Positions 1-7,455 of a stretch of 38,477 bases of DNA are shown one piece after another. Position 1 is the first letter of the stretch. Each line of letters begins with the position of its first letter. The translations under genes and the position numbers were made by a program. Source of the DNA: JBCCGR01 sp039029195 (GTDB lineage Bacteria > Pseudomonadota > Alphaproteobacteria > Rhizobiales > Rhizobiaceae); assembly GCA_039029195.1 (NCBI GenBank), contig JBCCGR010000044.1, positions 1 to 38,477 of the forward strand, written 5' to 3'. The notes under the pieces are model-generated. The model made no database searches. It saw only the letters and a list, made by a program, of their open reading frames with translations, and had not been told where the DNA came from.

Positions 1-1485
1 GGCACGACCTTCAGGAAATGGTTGCCCCGGTGAGAGTGTTCTCCAACCCCAGGCGATGCCGAGCGGCACATTGGTGTATCCATTTGCGCGCATGGTATTG
101 ATGGCGCTGATCACGCGGTTCTTTGAGGTCGTGAGCGCGGTGATTGGATTTCCCGTGCAACCATGATTTGGACCAACGAATGAACCCACTCTTGGTCCTT
201 GGCCTGAATATTTCCAAGTCCAATCCTGACGCGCATTTTGTTTGGCACCTCTTCCCGTGTTGGCGGCAGAATAAGCGTGCAATGGAGCAGGGACGTTCTT
301 GTCGTCAGCGAGGTAGCTATTTGAATAGCGCTCCTCTGAAATTCGCGGGCCATTGCGAACCAGTCCGCCGGCAGCATCAAATCCACCAAACGGATTGCCG
401 GAGCGGTCAAGAAGGCGCATGTATTGTCTTGTATAATTGCGCAGGTCGGTATTTGCGCGCGCACCAGTGTGATGCACATTTCGCCGATAGCCATCGCTCC
501 AGAGTTTGCATTTTTTTCTTCGATTGGTTCTGCTGCAATAGACGGGATTGCTTCTGGATACCTGGCGTTGACCCGAATAATTGTCCGGTTCGTCCGGCGC
601 GAAGGCGGGAACATAAAGGGTTGCGGGTTGTGCAGGATTTGGTGAAGTGTCGCGTGTGTGGTGCGGCCAGGGACGCGCTTCAACGCACCCCGACCATCGG
701 ACGCCAATCATATCACTGAAGAGACTGAAGCGGGTGAGCCAGCGGCCGGAACCATCGCGCCAGCGTCCGTCGCCGTAGGCACGTGCACGCGGATTTTGTT
801 GCCAGTTCAGATTTTCATGGTGGATGGGGGATAGCCCCGTGGTGTCCATCCATAAGGCACGGGCGTGTTGCTGACCGACATTGACATGTCCGGTGAAGGG
901 CACGACTGAGAATTTGACGGGCGCGGGATGGGTAGAGGTTTCAAACGCTTCCGTCAGTTGGTTGATGAGGCCGGTTGCGGCTTTTTTTGCCGTGCCGATG
1001 CGATTGTTCCAGTTCATAGAACCCGAATTGTCGAGGACCAGGGCAATCTCCAGGGAATTGTTGCCTGTTTTGACAATAGAGCTCTTTTGGATGCGGCGTT
1101 GCTTCTTTTCATAAAGCGAACCAAACAGCATCTTATAATCCATATAGGCGCTGAGCTCGATTGCTGTGCCACCGGCGGTGTTGCTGTCGTGGAAAACGAG
1201 CTTCACGTCTGTTGGCTTGAGACCATTGAGGTTGGCATAGAAATAGCTGCGGGCAAGATCCTTGAGCTCGGCACGGGACTTCACAAGACCAAGATTTTTT
1301 GCCGTGGCGAGGGCGGCCGTGTCCAGCGCATGTTGAATGTGCGCCTTGCGATTTGAGATCATCGAATAGTCAACTGCCACGCCGATGGCCAGTGTTAGCG
1401 GGACAATGGCGATGCCCGTGGCTATTGCAATATTTCCTGACCGATCTGCCGCGAACCTGAGACAAATTTTTTTAAGGTTTTTCAT
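1..1485 (-). CDS. TadG-like pilus assembly protein with vWA domain (partial, C-terminus off the left edge)
   Basis: The reading frame opens at the ATG complementary to 1483-1485 and stays open for 495 codons to base 1, so the 3' end lies outside the window. Residues 10-40 hold a TadE/TadG-type N-terminus: a short basic stretch, then RSGNIAIATGIAIVPLTLAI, a single membrane segment. This is followed by the usual VDYS and HALDTAALATAK motifs. A von Willebrand factor A fold follows, with the metal-ion site DNSGSM at 152-157. Known members are pseudopilin-like or scaffold proteins of tad (Flp) pilus loci, anchored in the inner membrane. The domain order is seen directly. A role in tad pili is inferred from the family, because no other tad gene lies in the window. 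The gene is divergent from the acyl-CoA dehydrogenase, with a 165-bp gap. Confidence 0.85.
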   Translation of the reverse strand, partial: MKNLKKICLRFAADRSGNIAIATGIAIVPLTLAIGVAVDYSMISNRKAHIQHALDTAALATAKNLGLVKSRAELKDLARSYFYANLNGLKPTDVKLVFHDSNTAGGTAIELSAYMDYKMLFGSLYEKKQRRIQKSSIVKTGNNSLEIALVLDNSGSMNWNNRIGTAKKAATGLINQLTEAFETSTHPAPVKFSVVPFTGHVNVGQQHARALWMDTTGLSPIHHENLNWQQNPRARAYGDGRWRDGSGRWLTRFSLFSDMIGVRWSGCVEARPWPHHTRDTSPNPAQPATLYVPAFAPDEPDNYSGQRQVSRSNPVYCSRTNRRKKCKLWSDGYRRNVHHTGARANTDLRNYTRQYMRLLDRSGNPFGGFDAAGGLVRNGPRISEERYSNSYLADDKNVPAPLHAYSAANTGRGAKQNARQDWTWKYSGQGPRVGSFVGPNHGCTGNPITALTTSKNRVISAINTMRANGYTNVPLGIAWGWRTLSPGQPFPEGRA

Positions 1486-1551
1486 TGTCCACACCAAAAT
1501 TAATTTCCAATGTGGCGATAGGACTTTTGGTAAAAATCTCGTTTAAGTTGT

Positions 1552-1573
1552 GACCCGCAAAAATTTGCGGGTC
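1552..1573. promoter_or_regulatory. Near-perfect 22-bp palindrome in the divergent gap
   Basis: The sequence GACCCGCAAA-AA-TTTGCGGGTC has two 10-bp perfect arms around a 2-bp centre. It lies between the divergent tadG-like and acyl-CoA dehydrogenase genes, 67 bp upstream of the former and 78 bp upstream of the latter. A 2-nt loop is poor for an RNA hairpin and no T-run follows, so a dimeric repressor or activator operator is more likely than a terminator. No regulator can be named from the sequence. Confidence 0.4.
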
Positions 1574-1650
1574 TTCTCCTTGCGAGCAATATTGGGCTGT
1601 GATCAAAAGATCGTACGCCACATTATGTGTTGCCGTCTGGGGAGATTGAA

Positions 1651-2832
1651 ATGGATGCGATGAACGCCGATGCGCAGGATGGGGAAACCGCACCTCCTTT
1701 TGACCTGAGCGATGAGCAGCGCGCCATTCAGGATATGGCTTTGAGCTTTGCGAGGGATGAGATTGCACCACACGCGCTCGACTGGGATGCGCGGGCTCAT
1801 TTGCCAGTGGATGTGATCCGGCAAACCGCTGAACTTGGCATGGGTGGTATCTACGTCCGAGACGATGTGGGGGGATCAGCACTGAGCAGGCTCGACGCGG
1901 CGCTGATTTTCGAGGCAATGGCGACCGGATGTCCTGCGTTGTCGTCGTTCATCTCAATCCACAACATGGTTGCGTGGATGATCGATAGTTTTGCCTCGGA
2001 TGAGCAGCGTCAGGCGTGGCTGCCAAAACTCTGCACAATGGAGTGGATTGCGAGCTATTGCCTCACCGAACCGGGCTCTGGTTCGGATGCGGCAGCGCTC
2101 AAAACAAAAGCCGTGCGTGATGGCGACCACTACGTGCTGAATGGCACCAAGCAGTTTATTTCCGGCGCCGGGTCAAACGAAGTCTATCTGGTTATGGCGC
2201 GGACAGGGGAAGACGGGCCAAAGGGCATTTCCGCGTTCCTGATTGAAAAGGGAACGCCGGGCCTTTCCTTTGGGGCTGCTGAGAAGAAGATGGGCTGGCA
2301 TGTGCAGCCCACGGCACAAGTAATCATGGAAGATTGCCGTGTCCCTGCGGAAAACCGGATTGGAATTGAAGGTCATGGTTTCCGCTTCGCCATGGCCGGT
2401 CTTGATGGCGGGCGGCTGAACATTGCCGCCTGTTCGCTCGGGGGCGCGCAGGCGGCTCTCGATCAGGCAATCAGTTATGCGTCGGAACGTCGGGCCTTCG
2501 GGAAATCCATCGACGGTTTTCAGGCCATTCAGTTCAAGCTGGCTGATATGGCCACCGAACTCGAAGCAGCCCGGGTGCTGCTCTATTCCGCGGCATCCCG
2601 ACTGGATGCCAAGTCGCCTGATGCCACGCAATATTGTGCCATGGCGAAGCGTTTCGTCACCGATACAGGTTTTGAGGTTGCCAATCAGGCGCTGCAGATT
2701 CACGGCGGATATGGCTATCTGGCGGAATATGGCGTGGAGAAAATTGTCCGTGATCTGCGGGTGCATCAAATTCTTGAAGGCACCAATGAAATCATGCGCG
2801 TCATTGTGGGGCGCAAGCTGATCGAGCGCTGA
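1651..2832 (+). CDS. Acyl-CoA dehydrogenase, probably isobutyryl-CoA dehydrogenase
   Basis: This is a 393-residue acyl-CoA dehydrogenase of typical length. It carries the family signatures CLTEPGSGSDA (FAD and substrate binding), QFISGAG, and the C-terminal QALQIHGGYGY. The predicted catalytic glutamate is in LEGTNEIMR, at about residue 376. ATG 1651 is chosen over the in-frame GTG at 1627 because GGGGAG lies 6-7 bases upstream of it. The next gene is mmsB, which favours a valine-pathway role: oxidation of isobutyryl-CoA to methacrylyl-CoA with electrons passed to ETF. Substrate choice among short branched acyl-CoAs is inferred from this neighbour. The enoyl-CoA hydratase and 3-hydroxyisobutyryl-CoA hydrolase often found alongside are absent. 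Confidence 0.88.
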   Translation: MDAMNADAQDGETAPPFDLSDEQRAIQDMALSFARDEIAPHALDWDARAHLPVDVIRQTAELGMGGIYVRDDVGGSALSRLDAALIFEAMATGCPALSSFISIHNMVAWMIDSFASDEQRQAWLPKLCTMEWIASYCLTEPGSGSDAAALKTKAVRDGDHYVLNGTKQFISGAGSNEVYLVMARTGEDGPKGISAFLIEKGTPGLSFGAAEKKMGWHVQPTAQVIMEDCRVPAENRIGIEGHGFRFAMAGLDGGRLNIAACSLGGAQAALDQAISYASERRAFGKSIDGFQAIQFKLADMATELEAARVLLYSAASRLDAKSPDATQYCAMAKRFVTDTGFEVANQALQIHGGYGYLAEYGVEKIVRDLRVHQILEGTNEIMRVIVGRKLIER

Positions 2833-2884
2833 TCGCGTTCACACCTCTTTCGATTTTTATCAATGAAAAAGCGAGTTTAAGACA

Positions 2885-3766
2885 ATGGCTTCCATCGGAT
2901 TTATTGGACTTGGCAATATGGGCGGCCCAATGGCCGCAAACCTCGTCAAAGCCGGACACAGCGTGTATGGGTTTGATCTCGATGCAGGGCTTGTAAAGAA
3001 GGCAGAGGACGACGGCGTCTCGGCAAGTTCCTCTGCGGCTGCTGCTGTGCGTGGCCGTGATGCTGTCGTGACGATGCTGCCTGCGGGCAAACATGTACTG
3101 GCCGTCTACAAGGATGTGCTGGGTGAGGCAGATGCTGGCACATTGTTCATCGATTCCTCGACCATTGACGTTGATTCTGCGCGCGGTGCACACGGCATGG
3201 CCGCTGAGGCTAATATGCTGAGCATCGACGCGCCGGTGTCCGGCGGTGTCGGTGGTGCCGCCGCCGGGACACTCACCTTCATGGCCGGTGGAACAGAAGA
3301 TGCGATGGCAAAGGCGGCGGACATTCTCGATCCAATGGCTGGCCGTGTTGTCCACTGTGGTGACGCGGGTGCCGGGCAGGCGGCTAAAATCTGCAACAAC
3401 ATGATCTTGGGTATTTCCATGATCGGCGTGGGAGAAGCATTCGCGCTGGCAGAAAAACTGGGCCTTTCAGATCAGGCGCTTTTTGATGTTGCCTCCACAT
3501 CGTCAGGCCAGTGCTGGTCGATCAACACCTATTGCCCGGTTCCCGGTCCCGTGCCGACATCGCCGGCCAACAATGATTACAAGCCCGGCTTTGCCACCGA
3601 TCTTATGAAAAAAGATCTGAAACTGGCACAGGATGCCGCTCAGCAGGCGGGGGCTATCACCCCGCTGGGGGCGCAGGCCTCTCAGCTTTACGGGCTTTTT
3701 TCCGAGCTGGGCCATGGCAACACCGATTTTTCCGGGATCATCAACTTCCTGAAAGGGAAAGTCTGA
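2885..3766 (+). CDS. mmsB: 3-hydroxyisobutyrate dehydrogenase
   Basis: A 293-residue member of the beta-hydroxyacid dehydrogenase family, which oxidises 3-hydroxyisobutyrate to methylmalonate semialdehyde with NAD+ in valine breakdown. The N-terminal Rossmann motif GFIGLGNMGGPMAANL is at 5-20. The substrate-binding motif DAPVSGGVGGA is near 115-125. The catalytic lysine lies in GAGQAAKICNNM at Lys168. The C-terminal KDLKLA segment is also typical. It starts 52 bp after the acyl-CoA dehydrogenase stop and is probably co-transcribed with it. The TSSGQCWS and YCPVPGPVPTSPAN stretches are characteristic of MmsB rather than of tartronate semialdehyde reductases. Confidence 0.93.
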   Translation: MASIGFIGLGNMGGPMAANLVKAGHSVYGFDLDAGLVKKAEDDGVSASSSAAAAVRGRDAVVTMLPAGKHVLAVYKDVLGEADAGTLFIDSSTIDVDSARGAHGMAAEANMLSIDAPVSGGVGGAAAGTLTFMAGGTEDAMAKAADILDPMAGRVVHCGDAGAGQAAKICNNMILGISMIGVGEAFALAEKLGLSDQALFDVASTSSGQCWSINTYCPVPGPVPTSPANNDYKPGFATDLMKKDLKLAQDAAQQAGAITPLGAQASQLYGLFSELGHGNTDFSGIINFLKGKV

Positions 3767-3849
3767 GCCACCCATCGCGGGAATGTGAAAAAAAATGCGT
3801 CGCGGCAAAACTTTCCCGGCAGATTATCAATCGTTTAACCAAACATACA

Positions 3850-4031
3850 CCGGCTGTTAGGAAACGACCTGTATCAACAGGGGGCAAGGCGGATGAACAC
3901 AACGCCTTGCTCCCCGGATCAGGTTTTGCGTACCGGGGATTGAGTTTCTCCGGTGCAAATGCCGGGCGTACGCGTTCCAGTCAGTGCTGCGTATCAAGAC
4001 CACGATCCGAATTCGGATCGTGGTCTTTTTT
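3850..4031 (+). ncRNA. Candidate structured RNA or leader upstream of cobQ
   Basis: The 301-bp gap between mmsB and cobQ has no credible ORF but contains ordered inverted repeats. Hairpin A pairs 3880-3891 with 3903-3914 (12 bp, one G-U, 11-nt loop). Hairpin B pairs ACCGGGG at 3932-3938 with CTCCGGT at 3948-3954. A competing pairing uses CCGG at 3950-3953 with CCGG at 3962-3965, and GCGTAC at 3928-3933 with GTACGC at 3968-3973. The series ends in a strong intrinsic terminator at 3996-4031. This fits a free small RNA or a terminating leader of cobQ. The GGTGCAAATGCC stretch at 3952-3963 slightly recalls part of a B12 riboswitch, but the CCCGCAACTG core and the B12 box are missing. The 5' end is a guess. 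Confidence 0.4.
3996..4031 (+). terminator. Strong intrinsic terminator upstream of cobQ
   Basis: Bases 3998-4025 form a perfect 28-bp palindrome centred on GAATTC. It is extended by AA/TT to a 16-bp arm and followed by six T residues (4026-4031). It lies 36 bp before the cobQ start and 231 bp after the mmsB stop. It therefore ends transcription of whatever is transcribed across 3850-3995, and would also block read-through from mmsB into cobQ. The cobQ promoter must lie in the last 36 bp unless the terminator is conditional. Confidence 0.85.
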
Positions 4032-4067
4032 GTTTTGCTGAAGTCTAATCCGCATTAGAGCACTCCT

Positions 4068-5555
4068 ATGAGTGGTTCGAATTCATCCAGCCAGGCAATC
4101 ATGCTCCAGGGCACAGGGTCTGACGTGGGAAAGTCAGTTCTGGTGGCAGGCCTTTGCCGGCTGGCGAAGCGACAGGGCAGGCGGGTTTTTCCCTTCAAAC
4201 CACAGAATATGTCGAACAATGCGGCCGTCGCCGCCATTCCGGGTACGAACCAACAGGGTGAAATTGGCCGGGCCCAATGGCTGCAGGCGCTGGCCTGTGA
4301 TGTTGCGCCAACTGTTCACATGAATCCTGTCCTCCTGAAGCCGCAATCGGCCAGCGGTTCGCAGATTGTGGTTCAGGGAAAGGTGTGGGGCAGTGCGAAA
4401 GGACGCGACTATCAGAAGCTGAAACCTCAATTGCTTCAGTCGGTTATGGAATCGTATGAAAACCTGAAGCAGGACGCGGATCTGATCATTGTGGAAGGGG
4501 CGGGATCACCGGCAGAGATTAATCTGCGGGCTGGTGACATTGCCAATATGGGCTTTGCAACGGCGGCTGACGTGCCGGTGGTGCTTGTAGGCGATATTGA
4601 TCGAGGCGGCGTGATTGCATCGCTCGTGGGCACGCATACCATTTTGGATGCCACTGACAGGGCACAGGTCGCCGGATACATCATCAATAAATTTCGTGGT
4701 GACGTCTCACTATTCGATGACGGCATTGATCAGATCGGGAACTTTACAGATTGGCCGTGTTTCGGGGTGATCCCCTGGCTGGATGCGGTTGGCCGATTAC
4801 CACCGGAGGACTCTGTCGCCCTGGATAGAAACCGGTCTTCAGGTGGCAAGGGCAAGAAGATTGTCGTCCCGGTGCTGCCACGCATTGCCAATTTTGATGA
4901 TTTTGATCCGTTCCTTGCGGAACCCGATGTGGATCTCATCTTTCTGAAAAAGGGAGAGCAATTCCCCGAGGATGCGGCAATGGTCATCCTGCCCGGCTCA
5001 AAGGCAACGCTGGCTGATCTTGATGCTTTGTTCGACAATGGTTGGGCGGAACCCATTCAACGCGCGACTCAAAATAGTACGCCAGTTATTGGCATTTGTG
5101 GCGGCTATCAGATGATGGGTCAGTCGGTGCATGATCCTCAAGGGCTGGAAGGCGAAACGCGGGATCGGCAAGGACTTGGTCTCCTCGATATCACGACCGT
5201 ACTCGAACCTGAGAAAACCGTCCGGACCAGCAATGCTGTCGACTGTGCTTACGACCAGCCCGTTGATGGCTACGAAATCCACATGGGTCGCACCGAAGGG
5301 CCGGACACCAAGCGAGCCATGATCCGGATTGATGGTCGCGATGACGGTGCCGTCGCTGCGGATGGTCGTGCGCGCGGCTGCTATCTGCACGGTCTTTTTG
5401 CCAATGATGAGTATCGGCGCGCGTTGCTGCGCTCGATCGGCGTGATGTCCGCGTCGCACTCGTTCCGGGATGGTGTTATTGAAGCGTTGGATGATCTGGC
5501 CGACAGTCTGGAAGAACTGTTGGACCCAAGGCTTCTTCGCGATATTCCTCGGTGA
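4068..5555 (+). CDS. cobQ: Cobyric acid synthase
   Basis: This 495-residue enzyme performs the four ATP- and glutamine-dependent amidations of adenosylcobyrinic acid a,c-diamide to adenosylcobyric acid. The N-terminal synthetase domain opens with the modified P-loop QGTGSDVGKS (residues 14-23) and has FKPQNMSNNAAV and VEGAGSPAEINLR. The C-terminal type-1 glutamine amidotransferase domain has the nucleophile Cys344 in GICGGYQMMG, and a GYEIHMGRT histidine motif. Length is normal for the family (about 485-500). The ATG at 4068 has only a weak upstream purine stretch. It sits 36 bp after a strong terminator, so it either has its own promoter or is governed by conditional read-through. Confidence 0.97.
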   Translation: MSGSNSSSQAIMLQGTGSDVGKSVLVAGLCRLAKRQGRRVFPFKPQNMSNNAAVAAIPGTNQQGEIGRAQWLQALACDVAPTVHMNPVLLKPQSASGSQIVVQGKVWGSAKGRDYQKLKPQLLQSVMESYENLKQDADLIIVEGAGSPAEINLRAGDIANMGFATAADVPVVLVGDIDRGGVIASLVGTHTILDATDRAQVAGYIINKFRGDVSLFDDGIDQIGNFTDWPCFGVIPWLDAVGRLPPEDSVALDRNRSSGGKGKKIVVPVLPRIANFDDFDPFLAEPDVDLIFLKKGEQFPEDAAMVILPGSKATLADLDALFDNGWAEPIQRATQNSTPVIGICGGYQMMGQSVHDPQGLEGETRDRQGLGLLDITTVLEPEKTVRTSNAVDCAYDQPVDGYEIHMGRTEGPDTKRAMIRIDGRDDGAVAADGRARGCYLHGLFANDEYRRALLRSIGVMSASHSFRDGVIEALDDLADSLEELLDPRLLRDIPR

Positions 5556-5632
5556 CGTTCGTTTCTGCCCGGTGGTGCAGACCTTTAGGGAGCAAACCCC
5601 AGTGTCAGCCATGTGCAATCAACATAATTCGT

Positions 5633-5712
5633 CGTCATTCCGGCCTCTACGGCCGGAATCCACTAGAGCTCGGCCCAATCAATGGATTCCGCCCCCGAAG
5701 GGCGAAATGACG
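5633..5712. repeat. Twin-hairpin palindromic repeat element (MITE-like)
   Basis: This 80-bp element lies between cobQ and cobP. It begins CGTCATT and ends AATGACG, giving perfect 7-bp terminal inverted repeats. Inside are a left hairpin (TTCCGGCC-tctac-GGCCGGAA) and a right hairpin (GCCC-ccgaa-GGGC). The words GGAATCCA and TGGATTCC sit as internal inverted repeats. The architecture matches dispersed intergenic palindromes common in proteobacteria. A second, diverged member with the same layout is at 33897-34003. It carries no gene and probably folds in the cobQ-cobP transcript. Confidence 0.75.
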
Positions 5713-5779
5713 GTTGGAAGTGTGAGGAACTGGATCAAATTCAGCAGATTGTTAAAATCCCAGCCCTGTGGTTGTTCCA

Positions 5780-6313
5780 ATGTTTGAAACCGATATTCGC
5801 GCACCAGCAGGGCCTTCACTTGTGCTTGGAGGCGCACGCTCCGGCAAAAGCCGGTTTAGCGAACAGATCGTGGAAAACACCGGTCTGCGACCAGTGTATC
5901 TGGCTACGGCCAAAGCGCTGGACGATGAAATGGTGGAACGCATTGAACATCATCAGGCTCGGCGCGACCAGAGGTGGGAGACGGTCGAAGAGCCACTGGC
6001 GCTGGTTGATGCCCTCAGAAACGAGGTCTTTGACGGGCAGGCCGTGCTGGTTGACTGTCTCACATTGTGGGTCACCAATCTGATGATGGCGGACGCAAAT
6101 GTGGAGCGAGAAACCGACGATCTCGTTTCATATCTCGCCAGTGTCGATCTCCCGATTGTTTTTGTCTCAAATGAGGTGGGGCAGGGGGTGGTGCCCATGG
6201 ATAGAATGAGCCGACAGTTTGTCGACTATTCTGGTCTGCTGCACCAGAAGCTCTCAAATGTGTGCGCCGCGGTCTGGTTCGTCACAGCGGGCTTGCCGCA
6301 ACAGCTGAAATAG
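5780..6313 (+). CDS. cobP: Adenosylcobinamide kinase / adenosylcobinamide-phosphate guanylyltransferase
   Basis: A 177-residue bifunctional enzyme of normal length. It phosphorylates adenosylcobinamide and then transfers GMP to make AdoCbi-GDP for nucleotide-loop assembly. The P-loop GGARSGKS is at 17-24. The HHQARR motif at 57-62 contains the histidine expected to carry the GMP. VDCLTLWVTNL (91-101) and NEVGQGVVPMDRMSRQF (131-147) are hallmark CobU/CobP blocks. ATG 5780 is preferred over an in-frame GTG at 5768, because the family usually starts shortly before the P-loop strand. No clear ribosome-binding site is seen. It lies 67 bp after the palindromic repeat and 40 bp before cobW. Confidence 0.95.
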   Translation: MFETDIRAPAGPSLVLGGARSGKSRFSEQIVENTGLRPVYLATAKALDDEMVERIEHHQARRDQRWETVEEPLALVDALRNEVFDGQAVLVDCLTLWVTNLMMADANVERETDDLVSYLASVDLPIVFVSNEVGQGVVPMDRMSRQFVDYSGLLHQKLSNVCAAVWFVTAGLPQQLK

Positions 6314-6353
6314 GGCATCCGTCGCGCCTTCCCTGCAATTGGAACAATGATCT

Positions 6354-7415
6354 ATGGAAACGGCCAAAATACCAGCCACGGTTATCACGGGATTTCTGGG
6401 CGCGGGCAAAACCACGCTGATCCGCAATCTGCTGGCCACGGCCAACGGCAAAAGAATTGCGTTGATTATCAATGAGTTTGGCGATCTGGGTGTGGACGGG
6501 GAAGTGCTCAAAGGCTGTGGAGAAGAAACCTGCACGGAGGATGATATTGTCGAACTGACGAATGGCTGCATTTGCTGCACGGTTGCCGATGATTTCGTAC
6601 CAACCATGTCGGCGCTTCTGGAGCGCGATCAAAAGCCGGACCACATCGTGATTGAGACGTCGGGGCTGGCACTGCCGCAACCACTTGTCAATGCGTTCAA
6701 CTGGCCGGAAATCCGGGAACAGGTGACTGTCGATGGGGTCGTGACAGTGGTGGATGCGCCTGCCGTGGCCGCTGGTCGCTTTGCCGCAAATGAGGCAGCA
6801 CTCGATGCCCAGAGGCAGGAGGACGACTCGCTTGACCATGAGAGCCCGCTGGAGGAACTGTTCGAGGATCAGATCAATTGCGCCGATCTTATCATCCTCA
6901 ACAAGACAGACCTGATTGATGATTCAACCACGTCGACCGTTGCAGATGTCGTTGAAAAGGAATCGCGCCGCAAGGTGAAGATGATCCGCGCCGGTGAAGG
7001 CCGGGTGCCCGGTGCCGACGTGCTTCTGGGACTGGGCGTGGGCACGGAAAGCGACATGGCCGAGCGCAAATCGCATCATGAAATGCACCACGAAAACGAT
7101 GAAGATCATGATCACGATCATGATGAGTTCGACAGCTTTGTCGTTGGGGCTGGTGCGGCTTCGTCCGTTAAGGACGTTGAACGCGGCCTGTCGTCCATCA
7201 TTCAGGCCCACGATATTTTGCGCCTGAAGGGATTTGCCGCAATTCAGGGCAAGCCGATGCGTCTATCAATTCAGGCTGTTGGTTCTCGGGTGGACACCTA
7301 CTTTGACCGCGACTGGCAGGAGAATGAGACCCGCGACACCCGTCTGGTGGTGATTGGTCTGCACGACATTGATCAGGCGAAAATCGCGGCTGAAATCCAG
7401 GCGCTGTTTGGTTGA
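6354..7415 (+). CDS. cobW: CobW, cobalt-associated G3E-family GTPase
   Basis: A 353-residue COG0523 (G3E) P-loop GTPase. Walker A is GFLGAGKTT at 13-21, the metal-binding CxCC motif is C72-I-C74-C75, and the guanine-specificity NKTD is at 183-186. A His/Asp/Glu-rich loop spans 240-260 (HH, HH, DHDHDHDE), followed by a CobW C-terminal domain. CobW proteins are thought to deliver Co(II) to the CobNST chelatase using GTP. That role is supported here by its place directly upstream of cobN. The metal-binding motifs are seen directly, while the cobalt specificity is inferred from family and context. It is separated from cobP by 40 bp and from cobN by 40 bp. Confidence 0.95.
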   Translation: METAKIPATVITGFLGAGKTTLIRNLLATANGKRIALIINEFGDLGVDGEVLKGCGEETCTEDDIVELTNGCICCTVADDFVPTMSALLERDQKPDHIVIETSGLALPQPLVNAFNWPEIREQVTVDGVVTVVDAPAVAAGRFAANEAALDAQRQEDDSLDHESPLEELFEDQINCADLIILNKTDLIDDSTTSTVADVVEKESRRKVKMIRAGEGRVPGADVLLGLGVGTESDMAERKSHHEMHHENDEDHDHDHDEFDSFVVGAGAASSVKDVERGLSSIIQAHDILRLKGFAAIQGKPMRLSIQAVGSRVDTYFDRDWQENETRDTRLVVIGLHDIDQAKIAAEIQALFG

Positions 7416-7455
7416 TGCGAGGCGTGCCGGCATGTTGATATAAAATCGCACCAAC

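Noticed and set aside
111..719. Overlapping long open frames of about 190-200 codons on both strands
   Set aside because: They are shadows of the TadG-like gene, which reads continuously on the minus strand from 1485 and shows a clear N-terminal helix and vWA motif.
2173..2769. Minus-strand frame of 198 codons inside the acyl-CoA dehydrogenase gene
   Set aside because: The plus-strand product has full family motifs, and the antisense frame has none.
3928..3975. Possible cobalamin riboswitch upstream of cobQ (GGTGCAAATGCC stretch)
   Set aside because: The fragment resembles only the short P4 region. The CCCGCAACTG core, the GGGAA segment at the right place and the GCCAGGAGACC-type B12 box are all missing.
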